In this document: positions 11,992-23,057 of the stretch, piece after piece
Layout of the letters: each line of letters starts with the position of its first letter
How positions within the stretch are numbered: the first letter of the stretch is position 1
Assembly (NCBI GenBank): GCA_028671895.1
Contig: CM053804.1
Span: 2,981,001 to 3,045,000, forward strand
Length of the DNA stretch: 64,000 bases
Reading direction: 5' to 3'
Source of the DNA: Oenanthe sinensis
Taxonomy: Eukaryota; Streptophyta; Magnoliopsida; Apiales; Apiaceae
Notes under the pieces: model-generated
What the model was told of the DNA's origin: nothing
The model's input: the letters and a program-made list of their open reading frames with translations, nothing else
The model's database searches: none
Made by a program: the position numbers and the translations under genes

Positions 11992-12930
11992 AAAGGAAAA
12001 TAAAGGAAGGCATCATTCAAGTCAAAGTCAAAATCATCAATTGACAGGCCTTTGGAGCTATTGAACATGGATTTATTTGATCATGTCAAAATCATGTCTA
12101 TTGCCAAAAAGAAATATGCCTTAGTAATTGTAGATGATTTTACAAGATACACATGTGTATATTTCTTATATTCCAAGGATGATAGAAGCAAATTTATTAT
12201 CAATCATATGAAGAATGTTGATAATGGTGCTGAATGGAAGGTTAAGAAGAAAAGGATTGATAATTGTACTGAATTTAAGAATGCAACAATGACCGAATTC
12301 TGTGAGGAAAAAGGTATCACTCATCACTTCTCTGCTCCAAGAACTCCCCAACAAAATGGAGTTGTTGAAAGGAAAAATAGAACCTTAATTGAAGCTGCTA
12401 GAACTATGTTAGAAGAGACAAAACTTCTTACACACTTCTGGGTAGAAGCAATCAATACTGCTTGTTACATTTAGAATATCTGCATGGTTAATCAATCACA
12501 AGGAAAAACTCCATATCAATTGATGAAGAAAGACAAGAAGCCAACAAAAAAAAATTCTTCATGTTTTTTGGATGCAAATACTTTGTCCTAAGAAATCAGG
12601 GAAAAAATTTGGGAAATTTTGAAGCCAAGGCTGATGAGGCAATATTTGTTGGATGTGGAATAACAACCAAGGCTTATAGAGTCTACAATATTAGATTACA
12701 CATTGTTATGGAATCTATGCATGTAGTCTTTGATGACAAGAAAATTCAAGGGTTGTTTGATGAAGGATACCACGACTCTTTGCATTTTGAGAATGAATCA
12801 ACTGGTTATGGTGAAGAAAGTGATGATGATGTGGAAACTTCAAGAAATCAAGTATCCAGAAACTCCCTATCAATTAATGCCAATACACCAACATATAACT
12901 TATCAGTTTATGATCATTAATCGAATGATA
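11992..12930 (+). pseudogene. Copia integrase
   Basis: The catalytic acidic residues can be followed. LLNMDLFDHV holds the first Asp and IDNCTEFKNATMTEF the second (normally GTEF). The Glu follows in QQNGVVERKNRTLIEAARTM. The core frame is 12052-12474 and ends with a stop after CYI; the C-terminal part resumes in another frame at 12561. The segment 12866-12970 that leads to reverse transcriptase again carries ATTGAT/ATCGATGGAT words. Confidence 0.9.
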
Positions 12931-13109
12931 ATACATTAATTGATAATCCATCGATGGATAATAATTCTACTCAACATTCCTCAAGTAGAGTATCCATCTC
13001 AGGGGGAGGATTCTCAACCACTCAATCACATCATAATGATCATAACAATCCTAATGATCATGAAGCTTCTTCCTCAAGGAAAAATTTACCACCTCAAAGG
13101 AAATGAACC

Positions 13110-14710
13110 ATAAGTCATCCCTTTGAGTTGATTATTGGAAATCCAAAAGATGGTGTCAAAACAAGGAGTGTCATTCAAAATGAGTGTCTGTATATCAGTT
13201 TCCTATCTAAGGAAGAACCCAAAAGAGTTGAAGATGCTCTCAAGGATCCTGATTGGGTATTGGCTATGCAAGATGAACTCAATCAATTTGAAAGAAATAA
13301 AGTATGGAAGCTGGTGCTCAAACCAAAAGACAGATCAATAATTGGTATTCAGAAACAAAATGGATGACACTGATACTGTGACTAAAAATAAGGCAAGGCT
13401 TGTTGCAAAGGGTTACTCACAAGAGGAAGGAATTGATTTTGATGAAACCTTTGCACCAGTTGTAAGATTGGAAGCAATCAGAATCTTTCTAGCCTATGCA
13501 GCACATGTAAATTTCAAAGTCTACCAGATGGATGTGAAGAGTGCATTTTTGAATGGAGAATTAGAAGAAGAACTTTATGTGAAACAACCTTCTGGTTTTG
13601 AAGATCCAAAATTCCCTGACTTTGTCTACTATTTACTCAAAGCACTCTATAGTTTGAAACAAACACCAAGAGTTTGGTATGACACTTTATCTCAGTATCT
13701 CATTGAGAGTCACTTCATAAGAGATATTGTATATAAAACTTTATTTCATAGAAATGTTAATGGGTCAATTATTCTTGTTCAAATTTATGTGGATGATATC
13801 ATATTTGGTTCAACTGATGAGGGACTTTGTAAAAAGTTTGCTAAATTAATGCAAAGTAAGTATGAAATGGCCATGATGGGAGAACTTACCTACTTTTTTG
13901 GTTTGTAAGTCAAACAAATTAAGAATGATATTTTTATAAATCAAACTAAGTACATTCTTGATTTATTGAAGAAACTTGACTTGAGTGAATGTTATTCTGC
14001 AAAAACTCCCACGACCACTGTCACTAAAATTGAATTGAATACTAAGGAAGCCAAGGTAGACATTTCAAGTTATAGAGGCATGGTAGGCTCACTTTTGTAT
14101 TTAACTGCTAGTAGGCCAGATATAATGTTTTCTACATGCTTGTGTGCTAGATTTCAGGCTGATCCTAGAGAATCTCATCTAGTGGCTATTAAGAGAATTT
14201 ATAGAAATCTGAAGGGTACACCAAATTTAGGTATTTGGTATCCCAGAGACTCTGGTTTTGATCTAATAGGCTACTCAGATGCAGATTATGCAGGTTGTAA
14301 AATAGACAGGAAAAGTACAATAGACACATGTCAATTTCTAGGAAACAAACTTGTATCATGGTTTAGCAAGAAGCAACACTCAGTATCAACTTCAACTGTA
14401 GAAGTTGAGTACATTGCTGCTAGAAGTTGATGTGCACAAATATTGTGCATGAGGAATCAATTATTTTGACTACGGGTTCAACATGAACAAGATTCCTATC
14501 TTCTGTGACAATACAAGTTCCACTGCGATAACAGATAATCATGTGCAACATTCCAGAACTAAACACATTGATATAAGGTATCATTTCATTAGGGAACAGG
14601 TAATGAATGGTACAATTGAATTACATTTTGTCCCCTGTGAACAACAACTTGCTAACATTTTTAACAAACCACTTGATGAATCTACCTTTAATAGATTGGT
14701 CTTGAATTAG
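13110..14710 (+). pseudogene. Copia reverse transcriptase and RNase H
   Basis: The reverse transcriptase begins near DALKDPDWVLAMQDELNQF, shifts frame near 13342, and continues with KARLVAKGYSQEEGIDFDET, the second Asp in YQMDVKSAFLNGELEEELYV and the catalytic YVDD at 13786-13797. RNase H follows with SRPDIMFSTCLCARFQADP, GYSDADYAGCKIDRKST and STVEVEYIAA (usually STAEAEY). It ends after a frameshift near 14440 with an RTKHIDIRYHFIRE segment. Stops at 13906-13908 and 14428-14430 and three frameshifts make it inactive. Confidence 0.92.
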
Positions 14711-15217
14711 GTATGCTCAATTTCACTTAAATTTTGAAAAATGTCCAACAAGTTTTAGTTATTTCCTTGAATGCAGCCATTGTTTCCTTATATCTGTTGA
14801 ATCCATATGATCAATTGATAAATCGATTAACTATCAATGGATATTTCTTAGTCATCGATGGATATATTTCATCAACTGATAAAATATATACCTATCGATA
14901 GATGTTTATCTGTTGATAGATAATTACCCTGGTAATTGTTTGTCGATCGATGAGTCAGTTATTGTGTATCAATGGATGTAATTATCAATTGATGATAATA
15001 GAATTTTATTCATTTCTAAACATCCATTGACTACTGTCTAAATTAGTCGTTGATGCTCTATTTTATCCATCGACAAATATATACAATACTGTATGTATAA
15101 AGATGATTGTTATTTAGCACATGCGTATTTATCTTATTTTTAAACGGTCGTATCTTTTCACTAAAATAGCAAAATTAATTGATGTGACTTATTTAAAGTC
15201 AGTTCATTCTTGAAAAA
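14711..15217 (+). other. Motif-rich spacer between pol and the downstream ORF
   Basis: Non-coding. Between about 14800 and 15090 it holds many copies of ATCGATGGATA, ATCAATTGATA and ATCAACTGATA words, the same words that fill the LTR. Confidence 0.7.
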
Positions 15218-15226
15218 TATAAATAG
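15218..15226 (+). promoter_or_regulatory. Possible internal TATA box for the downstream ORF
   Basis: TATAAATAG followed by a CT-rich stretch (TTTTCTCTCTAAGAACCC at about 15284) and then an AACAATG start context at 15357-15363. Spacing and composition look like an ordinary plant promoter and leader. Function is inferred. Confidence 0.4.
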
Positions 15227-15360
15227 CAGGTTCATTCCTATTTTCATTTTACCTGTTATTTTTGCTTAAATAATATATTTGCCTTTTCTCTCTAAGAACC
15301 CTAAGACGATTTTTACTCATCTTCTCCAAGTCTCTTTCCCTAATTTCTTCAAAAACAACA

Positions 15361-18300
15361 ATGACACCACAAAAGAAAATCTAATTATAAACATGCTTCA
15401 TCTATGAGCAGAACAACTTCATTGCCTTCTTGAGAGTGAAGGATGCCCCTACATATTTTCATCCATTAATGAAGTTTCTAAGCCAATGTAGACTTTACAA
15501 AGCACTCAGTGAAGCACCAACAATCGTGTGTGGACTGGTGAAAGAGTTTTGGAAGTCTGCAGAAGTGTCAAGGGATGAGAAGGTAATCTCTTACACTTGC
15601 AAAGGTATACCTTATACTCTTACTAGCGTTATTATCTCTGGATGCTTAGAAATTCCCATTAATAATTGTGATGTCATGCCTAAAGATGAAGACATTAGGA
15701 ATATGCTAGCCTCTATTAATTATGCTGAGAATGAATGTAATTTAGGAGAGGTAGTTAGAAAGAACTTAAGAAAATAATGTAGCTATTTATTTGATGTCAT
15801 TATCAAAGTATTTTCTGGAAAGATAAGCAACTTTGATGTTATTACAACTAGTATACAACAAATTGCTTATAGTATCCTATTTGATAAATATTTTGATCTT
15901 GGCACATTGCTTCTAAATGCGCTAATTGCTAAGTTAGGTAATACAGAGTCTAGGAAAAATAACATCTATTTTGCTAGATTCATTATGTTGTTCATTAACC
16001 ACTCTGTTGAAGAATATGAGGTCACAGAGGACATACAGACAATGGAGGCATGGACTCAAAACAAAAGGGTCTTCAAGGATCTGGTGAGAATCAACTTACG
16101 TTCTAAGTTGTGCCTCACATATCCCCCTTTTGTACAGGTATTCCTCAAATCTCAAAATCTTTCTTTCCTTGAGGTAGAAATACTTCTTTCTTTGCCTTCT
16201 GCAACAATTGAGGGAGTTGGAAATACCCTCATCCCTCCTACCCAAGTTGCAAAACCTTTCAAATACAAATCAAAGAAACCCACCTCAACAGTTTCTCAAC
16301 AAACTGTTGTTGTAAAATCCAAGAAAAGAAAAACCACTAAGGGAACTAGCCAACATCAAGAAAGCCAGAAGAATAAGGATGGAAAGGGTGAGAATGTCCA
16401 ACCAGCCTCCAGTCCAATCTCTCAAAAGATTGAGACTGTGATAAATGAATTAAACACATAGCTGCACCTTCTCAACAAGGTGTAGTTATTGAAAAGTGGT
16501 CTCAACCAGGACCATCTGATGGGAAAAAGGGACACACGGTCATTCAAGCCTTTAAAAGGAAAAATAAGGGGATTATAAATGCACAAGGGGCACACACAAC
16601 TGCAAAGCCAAATGAAAATTTGGTGGAGCCTTCAGCTTCTTCTTTTGATGTGTCTCAGATAAATGTTGAGACACAGCCCCACTCTTTATCTATTCTTTCT
16701 CCTCGATCTCCTTCTAAATCTCTTTCTTCAGAAACTCTGATGATAGATAACATCATTGTTTCAAATTCACCTTCTTTACAACTCAGGGTGGAGCCAACAC
16801 TCTCACATGACTCACCATATAAGGTTAATACCTTTGTTGAGCAGGATAAAATTCACCCTTCTTCTGAGTCAATGGATATTTCTACATCAATTGATATTAT
16901 CCAACATCCATCGACTTCTACTCATCCATCGATGGATATCCTTACATCCATCGACGAGCTTATTTCGAAAGATATTCATCAATCGATGAATATTCCTTAT
17001 CCATCGATCACCACTTCATATTCATAGATTGCTGCTTCAACTGAAATTTCAAATATTGATCCTACTTTTGAAGTTGCCCACACTTTATTAGGTTTGAGTG
17101 GAGTGGGTGAGGTGAGTGAGAGGTGGGAATTACATATCCTGGCAAAAGGAGAATATGTGATTGAGAGGCCCTCAATTTCTTCTGAAGTGGCAACAGGAGA
17201 GGGTGTGAGGATTGAGAGTTCCACCTTAGTAGGTGATGCAATATGTGAATAAGGTAAGGGAGATGTGAGATTCCATGATGAGATCCTAATGAAAGAAAAG
17301 AGAGAAGGGAGTGAGAGAGAGAAAAAAAGAGAAATCCTTATCCCCAATCTATGAAGCTTCATATTCTAAAACTGAGGATTTTGTAGCAGAACTCACTCAA
17401 GAGTTGGGTTGGAGTTAGGGGAGATGGAGAGTTTGGAGTCTCTGCAGGAGTTGCAGATGCCCTCTTGATAGAAGATGAGGAGATAGATGTCAATCTAAAT
17501 GCTGATACTTTTCAACATGAAGATCCTCATTATCAACATTTAGCAGCAGCCACAAATCAAGAAGCTGAGCATATTTTGGGATTAGTGCAGACTGAAGAGG
17601 AGTTCAGGAGTGGGAAAGAAACCTTATCAAGGATGCCTGATGATGTCTCTCACATGAATCCTGAAGACTTTGAGTCTGAAGGTGATGATGACACCTTGGA
17701 GAGATGTTGAAACCACTCTAGCTGACATTGAGAAGGAAATAATGACTCAGTATAAAAGGTTCATGGCTGAAGTGAATATAGATGACCCTGTTCAAAGAAG
17801 AATATTGATCTTCTACATAGATAATCTCAAAGTTCAAAAGCTTCATGTCACAAGCACAAGGAATGACAGGTCAAGTATGACATTGAGATTGTAATGACTC
17901 ACTTTGATTCAACAATGGATTCCATACTCAGTTTCACTCTCATGAGCAGAATCAAACAGAGACTTGACACAGAGTTTACAGCCAAGGATAAGGTTGCGGA
18001 GTCAGAAAAGAGAGTTATTGCTATGGAACTCAGCATGAGTCAGATCCTAGCCAATCAGGTTACACATGTCAAGCTTCTAAGCAGATTATTAGACACACCT
18101 TCATCATCCCAACCTTTGTCACAAGTTGATGTAATAAAAAGGAGGAGAAGGGAAATGTTGAATTAAGGAGAGAGGTGGAGAATCAAATTCAAGTTTCTGA
18201 GGCAGTCATATCTAAGCAGGATCCATTGGCAAAGAAATGAGAAATGGCTAAGCAAATTGTTTAGAAATTTGAAGCACTAGAAAGGAGGACCAAGGCCATA

Positions 18301-19353
18301 AATGAAGAAAAGCCAATTGAGATCACAACAATTACTTCATTGCCAATAAAGTCAATTTCTGAAACTGTAATTGTTGAATCTCATGAGTCTAGAGGAATAA
18401 GGATGGATGAAGGAAGCTCACAGTCTGGAGATATGGAAGGGAAATATATAATGATTGAAGATGGAAAGAAGAAAAAGACTATCTCAGAAGGTGGTGAGAA
18501 GTTATTGCACAATGAAATAGTGGTTGGTGTTAAGGGCATGATAAAGCAGGGGCAGGCAGGGGAAGAACTGGCCATGATTCTTCAAAAGTAATTTGATGTA
18601 GAGAATGAAAAGATTCTTGAAGATAGAAGGAAGTAGGCTGAGAAGAAATCAAGGACAAAGCAAAGAGAAAAAAGATCCTCGAAGATTGAAGGAGTGAAAA
18701 TGAAGTTGAATGTTGATGAAGGTGAAGTGGCTGAGGAGAAACAGTCAAAGGAGACTAAAATTCAAAGGACTAACATTGATCAACCAAGAGAAGTAGAACT
18801 GTTCCAGTTAAAGGCAAACAATTACATCCAAATTAGATCACAAGGATTAATTGCTACAAGAGGACAAAGGAAGAGGGGTGCGGATCTTGTTCACGTTGAA
18901 TATGAAGATGGTTCACATCTCACCTTTACTTTTTCACAGGTGATGGAACATGACTATGCAACTCTGAGGAAAATCTATACTCTTCTCAACAGAAATTACT
19001 ACTTGACTCAAGGACTAGCCAATAATATCTTACAGAGAATGACCATCGTGAGAGAGGCTCCAATTCAGGAAGAGAAATAGGAAGTAATAAAGATCTGGAA
19101 TCTTGAAGGAAGAAAAGTTTTTCATGAACCTTTCTACACGATGCTCTACATAGACAGAGATGGCAGAGAAAGATGCCTTGGCATTTGCAAGGAAATCAGA
19201 AAATTGCCAAACTTGGAACTGAATTACTTGGAAAGTCAATTGAACTACAGTATTGAAGATGGGAAGATACTAAAGGGATCATTGTTCAGACAAATGGAGG
19301 AGAATGAGAAAAGGGAGTTGGCTGAGTCTAGCAAGAGGAAGAGAAGAAACTAG
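15361..19353 (+). pseudogene. Extra ORF of the Copia element downstream of pol (env-like position)
   Basis: From the ATG at 15361 a broken reading frame runs to 19353. The N-terminal part (15421-16461, one frame with one stop near 15778) is well conserved in look: YFHPLMKFLSQCRLYKAL, then CKGIPYTLTSVIISGCLEIP, then MEAWTQNKRVFKDLVRINLR and LSLPSATIEGVGNTL. The middle (16462-17460) is low-complexity, serine/threonine/proline-rich and loaded with ATCCATCGATGG words encoding S-I-D. The C-terminal part (17460-19353) is charged and coiled-coil-like. I see no clear signal peptide or membrane segment, so the env-like label reflects position only. I cannot assign a function. Confidence 0.6.
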
Positions 19354-19520
19354 ACAAGTCAAAATCATCAAAAAATTTCTCACAAATCACATGATACTGG
19401 TACTTCTAGTCTCATGTTTCTTTATTTTTTTATGTCAATTTATGATTCTTGATGTATTGATAAATGTTTAAGATTTTTGTTATCATCAACCTAGATTTAT
19501 GATTATTATTAATATTCATA

Positions 19521-19533
19521 AATAGGGGGAGAT
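19521..19533 (+). other. Polypurine tract
   Basis: AATAGGGGGAGAT lies directly before the 3' LTR. This purine run primes plus-strand synthesis in LTR elements. Confidence 0.85.
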
Positions 19534-20815
19534 TGTTAGGAATCATGCTGTATGATGATAATAAATTACCTAGGACTGTAATCTTGATATTAATTTTGTA
19601 ACTGATCAATGGATATGTGATCTATAAATATCCATTGACTAGGAAACTATTTATCAGTTGAAGTTATTGTTGATCAACTGATAAAATGGATTGTAACAGT
19701 GATTTAGAATTCCTTTTGTTATCAATTGATTGTAATATGTACATGGATGTGATCATTTAATCAACTGATGTTTATTGGCTTCGATTGATAGCTCATCAAC
19801 AGATGTGAAGAATGGCTGACAAAATGTAAATATTCTAAGTCAGAATTCTCTCAAATGAAGTGATCAACGGATAAATGAGTCAATGGATATGGATGATTAC
19901 TCAATGGATAAAATGTCAATAAAAGTCAAATCAATGGATCTCCATCAACGGATAAAAGCATCAAGGCAATCAACGGATAAAAGAAAATCAATGGATAAAG
20001 GAATCGATGGATGCTCAAATATCCATTGATACATCAATTGATCAATGGATAACTTATCCATCGAGGGAATCGATGGATGCTCAAATATCCATTGATACAT
20101 CAATTGATCAATGGATAACTTATTCATCGATGGATAAGCAAATAAGACTCAACTGATAAGCTTCACAGCATTTATCAGTTGATCAAGGTTTCCCAAAACA
20201 GTTAAAGGCAAATGAAAAGGATCTTTGCAGAATTCTAAATCAATGGAAGACTGTTCTGTCAAAATTGTGAAGACTTTCAAAGGAACACAATCTTCAAAGA
20301 GAAGATCAAGACAAACACTTGTCAGAATAAGACAAAGGCCTATGAAGACTGTGAAAGTAGCTACATTCTATTTTAATGTAAACATTGTAAAATGTATTTT
20401 ATGCATTTTTATCAGTCGATAGAAAATAGAAGTAGAAATGAGCTGTTATATATAGTTTAGCAGTTCATTGTAGCAAATGAAGGAAAAGAAGAACAAGAAC
20501 AACACATAAGAGATAAAGAATTATTTGTAGTGCTTTTCTCAGTTTTGTTTTTCATATATTGTAAGCAGCTTGGTTCTAAGACCAAGATTTATTGAAAACA
20601 AAAACATTTACTAGTGGAAAAACCAATCCACTAGTAATTTTTAAAAATTTGTTTTCAAGTTTGTTTTTAATTTTTCCAGTTCTCTCTTTCTATTTAATCT
20701 TTTAAACACTCAAACATTTTCATTATTGAACAAACTTATATCCGCAGTAATTTGAAATAATTCTTAAATTTGTATTCAACCCCCCTCAAACTTCGTGTAC
20801 TTAAGAGATATAACA
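19534..20815 (+). repeat. 3' LTR of the Copia element
   Basis: A 1,282-bp repeat. It contains a 66-bp direct duplication (about 20001-20066 and 20067-20132) of a segment rich in ATCGATGGAT and ATCCATTGAT words. It also keeps the 33-bp CAACCCCCCT block near its end that the 5' LTR has lost. Confidence 0.93.
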
Positions 20816-22903
20816 CAATTTGGAAAGGATCAAAAGAAGATTTCTAATTGGTGTCTGAATAAGTACAGTAAAAAAGTCATCTAATTAAGTGGAAAATAGT
20901 ATGTAAGAGCAAACTTGAAGGTGGGTTGGGAATAGTCCATAGTCACATCAAAAATCAATCCCGATTAGCCAAATGATGGTGGCGTATTTACAATGAAAGG
21001 GGGAGGAAATGGTGTGAAATGCTCCAAGAAAAATATGGGATAACGGAAGCCATTGAGAATTGCAAAGCTCGTAATGCTTCACCAATTTTTAAGGACATAC
21101 TGAGTCTGGGAGGCCAGAGAAGTATCAGCTAATATCTAACTGAGGAGAACTGGCAGTGGAGGATTAGAAGTGGTAAGCAAGCTTTGTTTTGGCAAGATCA
21201 TTGGACAGAAACGGGGCAAATGAGAATCTCATACTAAAGGTTGTACAGTCTGTCAATAAATAAGCAAATAAAGGTGGAGGAGATGATCTCCATATTAACA
21301 CAGGATCATGAAAACAGGAAGACTTTATGGTGAAGGCCGTTGAGGGGTTCGGAATTAGAATCAGAGGCTCAACTGATTGAAGCAATAAATTCAGTCAATC
21401 TCAGTGAAGGAAGAGACCAAGTAAAATGGACTCCAGGAAATTCAAGTCGAATGCAGCACTTTTCATTACAATCGTTATTGACATCAGTTAAAAGTGCAAA
21501 ATTAAGGACTGCATGGGAAATTTTAGTGGCTTCATTCTCATGGTCCATCTGGCTGGCCCAATGAATTGAGTTTCAAAAACAAAGAGTGAAATTGAGCTCA
21601 GCATTCCTTAGTATTAAAGCACGAGCTTATGAGTGGTGCATGGAGGCTAATCTCATTCATCCAAAAACACATGAATTATGAAACTGTAATCCTGGAGCAA
21701 ATGTGGAGAGGTATCTCAAAGAAGCTAAATCAAAGTTTTTAGGATGTCTAGCAAGTAAGTTCGAATACATTACATTTATAGATGGAGTTTTTACACTTGA
21801 AAATGTTCTCAGGGCTGGTATTGGAGGGATAATTCTATCAAAGCAGTGTAAATTATAGTATATTTTCTCAGGCCCTTCCAAGAGTGACACTCCATTAGAT
21901 ACGGAAATGGAAGCCTTCAAATTTATATTTAAGGTTATCAAGGAAAAGTGGCCAGAGGAAAAGGTGGTGATATGTTTAGATGCTCAAGTAATAATCAAAG
22001 AATTTTCCAAAGCTAAGCTGGGTCTAATATCGAGTAATCCACTGCTAGAATTTAATGACATGCATTGATCCAAAGAACTCGAACATTTGGGCATGTTATC
22101 TCAAAAGAATATGGAACTCGGAGGTAGATGGGTTGGCGGAGGGAATGCGACGGCCCAAGTTAGTGGCAGGATGGCTTTGATATTTGGGTAGCAAAATAAA
22201 AGGAGCTAAACCAAGATTTAAAAGAATTCAAATGTACTAAAGCTGCAGGGAACATAATGATGTTAGCATGATGAGCATGGAGAATAGCAAACAACAGCAT
22301 TGAGCCGGATTTTTCTCTCTCCAAAATAGGCATCTAGATTCCCAATAGAGGTCATTATATAACATACACATTGGAAATTAACAAAAAAAAGGCATGCATT
22401 GTCCAAGCATCCAGGTTATATATGCACATACTATTACATGCAGTAGTCACATCTTAACATTCTATAGTACGTGGGGGGGGGGGGGGGGGGGGGGATGGAG
22501 TGGGTATGGCAGGTGCGTTTATGATGAACATAGGGTTTCAGCCAGGTGCACACAACAATGCTCCGCAAGAGGCAGTTGAAATACACGACCTGGTGTATGA
22601 AGATGTTATTGATGAAAGGTATGCTGCTTGAGAGGAAGAAATGGGTTTGGTATTTTGGTAGTCAAGAAGGATATGTATGCGATATTTCAGGTGCTCAAGG
22701 TTAGATGTCTTGGTTTTCAAGTTAATGTCCAGAGTCTAATTAATTTCTTATGTTTCCAGTGTCTTGTTTAATGTTCTAGGTTGGTAGCTTCAGTGTCTTT
22801 GTTCAAGTCATTGTCAGTCCCTTTCCTTGCAGCAGTGGCAGTGGTGTCTTAAGAATGTACACGATGGTTCAGTTGTTTAATGAATTTGCTTTTAAAAAAA
22901 AAA
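20816..22903 (+). pseudogene. LINE, 3' part: RT tail, zf-RVT, RNase H and poly(A)
   Basis: Reading continues from 7727 across one copy of the duplicated CAATT: DNLERIKRRFLIG is the usual plant LINE sequence after the RT. A zinc-knuckle RT-associated region follows, with GGLGIVHSHIKNQSRLAKWW and WQWRIRSGKQALFWQDHW. A C-terminal RNase H is seen at about 21775-22130, with FIDGV, GIGGII, DTEMEAFKF and ICLDAQ, ending in EVDGLAEGMRRPKL. Several stops interrupt it. The 3' end is the A run at about 22894-22903. Flanking target duplications could not be found. Confidence 0.85.
22473..22494. repeat. Poly-G run of 22
   Basis: An uninterrupted run of 22 G in the LINE 3' region. Its length may be unreliable in the assembly. 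It creates a false glycine-rich ORF at 22394-22579. Confidence 0.95.
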
Positions 22904-22962
22904 ATATTTATTTTATTTCACTTTTTAAATCATCTACTTTAAGAATAAAATGTTAAAATTTA

Positions 22963-23050
22963 GAGTAAAGTGCATTTCGTTTACTCGCACTTTAGTCAAT
23001 ACACCACATGCAATATTATAATTTAAAATCAAGCACTTGAAATATTAATA
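22963..23050. repeat. Truncated arm of a MITE (same family as 28768-29049)
   Basis: The stretch TTTACTCGCACTTTAGTCAA followed by TACACCACATGCAATATTAT matches the terminal arm of the element at 28768-29049. Only one arm is present and it stops where the second Copia relic begins. Confidence 0.65.
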
Positions 23051-23057
23051 TTTATAT

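Larger units (their letters stand above)
7728..20815 (+). mobile_element. SIRE/Maximus-type Copia LTR retrotransposon, decayed, inserted in a LINE
   Basis: A 13,088-bp element bounded by two LTRs that both start TGTTAGGAATCAT and both end TATAACA. The flanks CAATT (7723-7727) and CAATT (20816-20820) are a perfect 5-bp target duplication. Inside, in order, are a primer-binding site, gag, protease, integrase, reverse transcriptase, RNase H, a roughly 4-kb extra ORF region and a polypurine tract. The order PR-IN-RT-RH makes it Copia. The long gag coiled coil, the second CCHC knuckle before the protease and the downstream ORF fit the SIRE/Maximus lineage. Every ORF is broken by stops or frameshifts, so it cannot move on its own. 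The first 420 bp of the two LTRs differ at about 27 sites by eye (about 6%), which suggests an insertion a few million years old. Confidence 0.95.

Noticed and set aside
18381..18748. Minus-strand ORFs in the right part of the Copia element
   Set aside because: They are antisense to the charged, purine-rich downstream ORF, which produces open frames on the complementary strand.
15361..19353. Calling the downstream ORF an envelope gene
   Set aside because: No signal peptide, fusion peptide or membrane segment is visible. Only its position after pol matches, so I left it without a function.
22394..22579. Glycine-rich ORF
   Set aside because: It is created by the poly-G run and has no other support.
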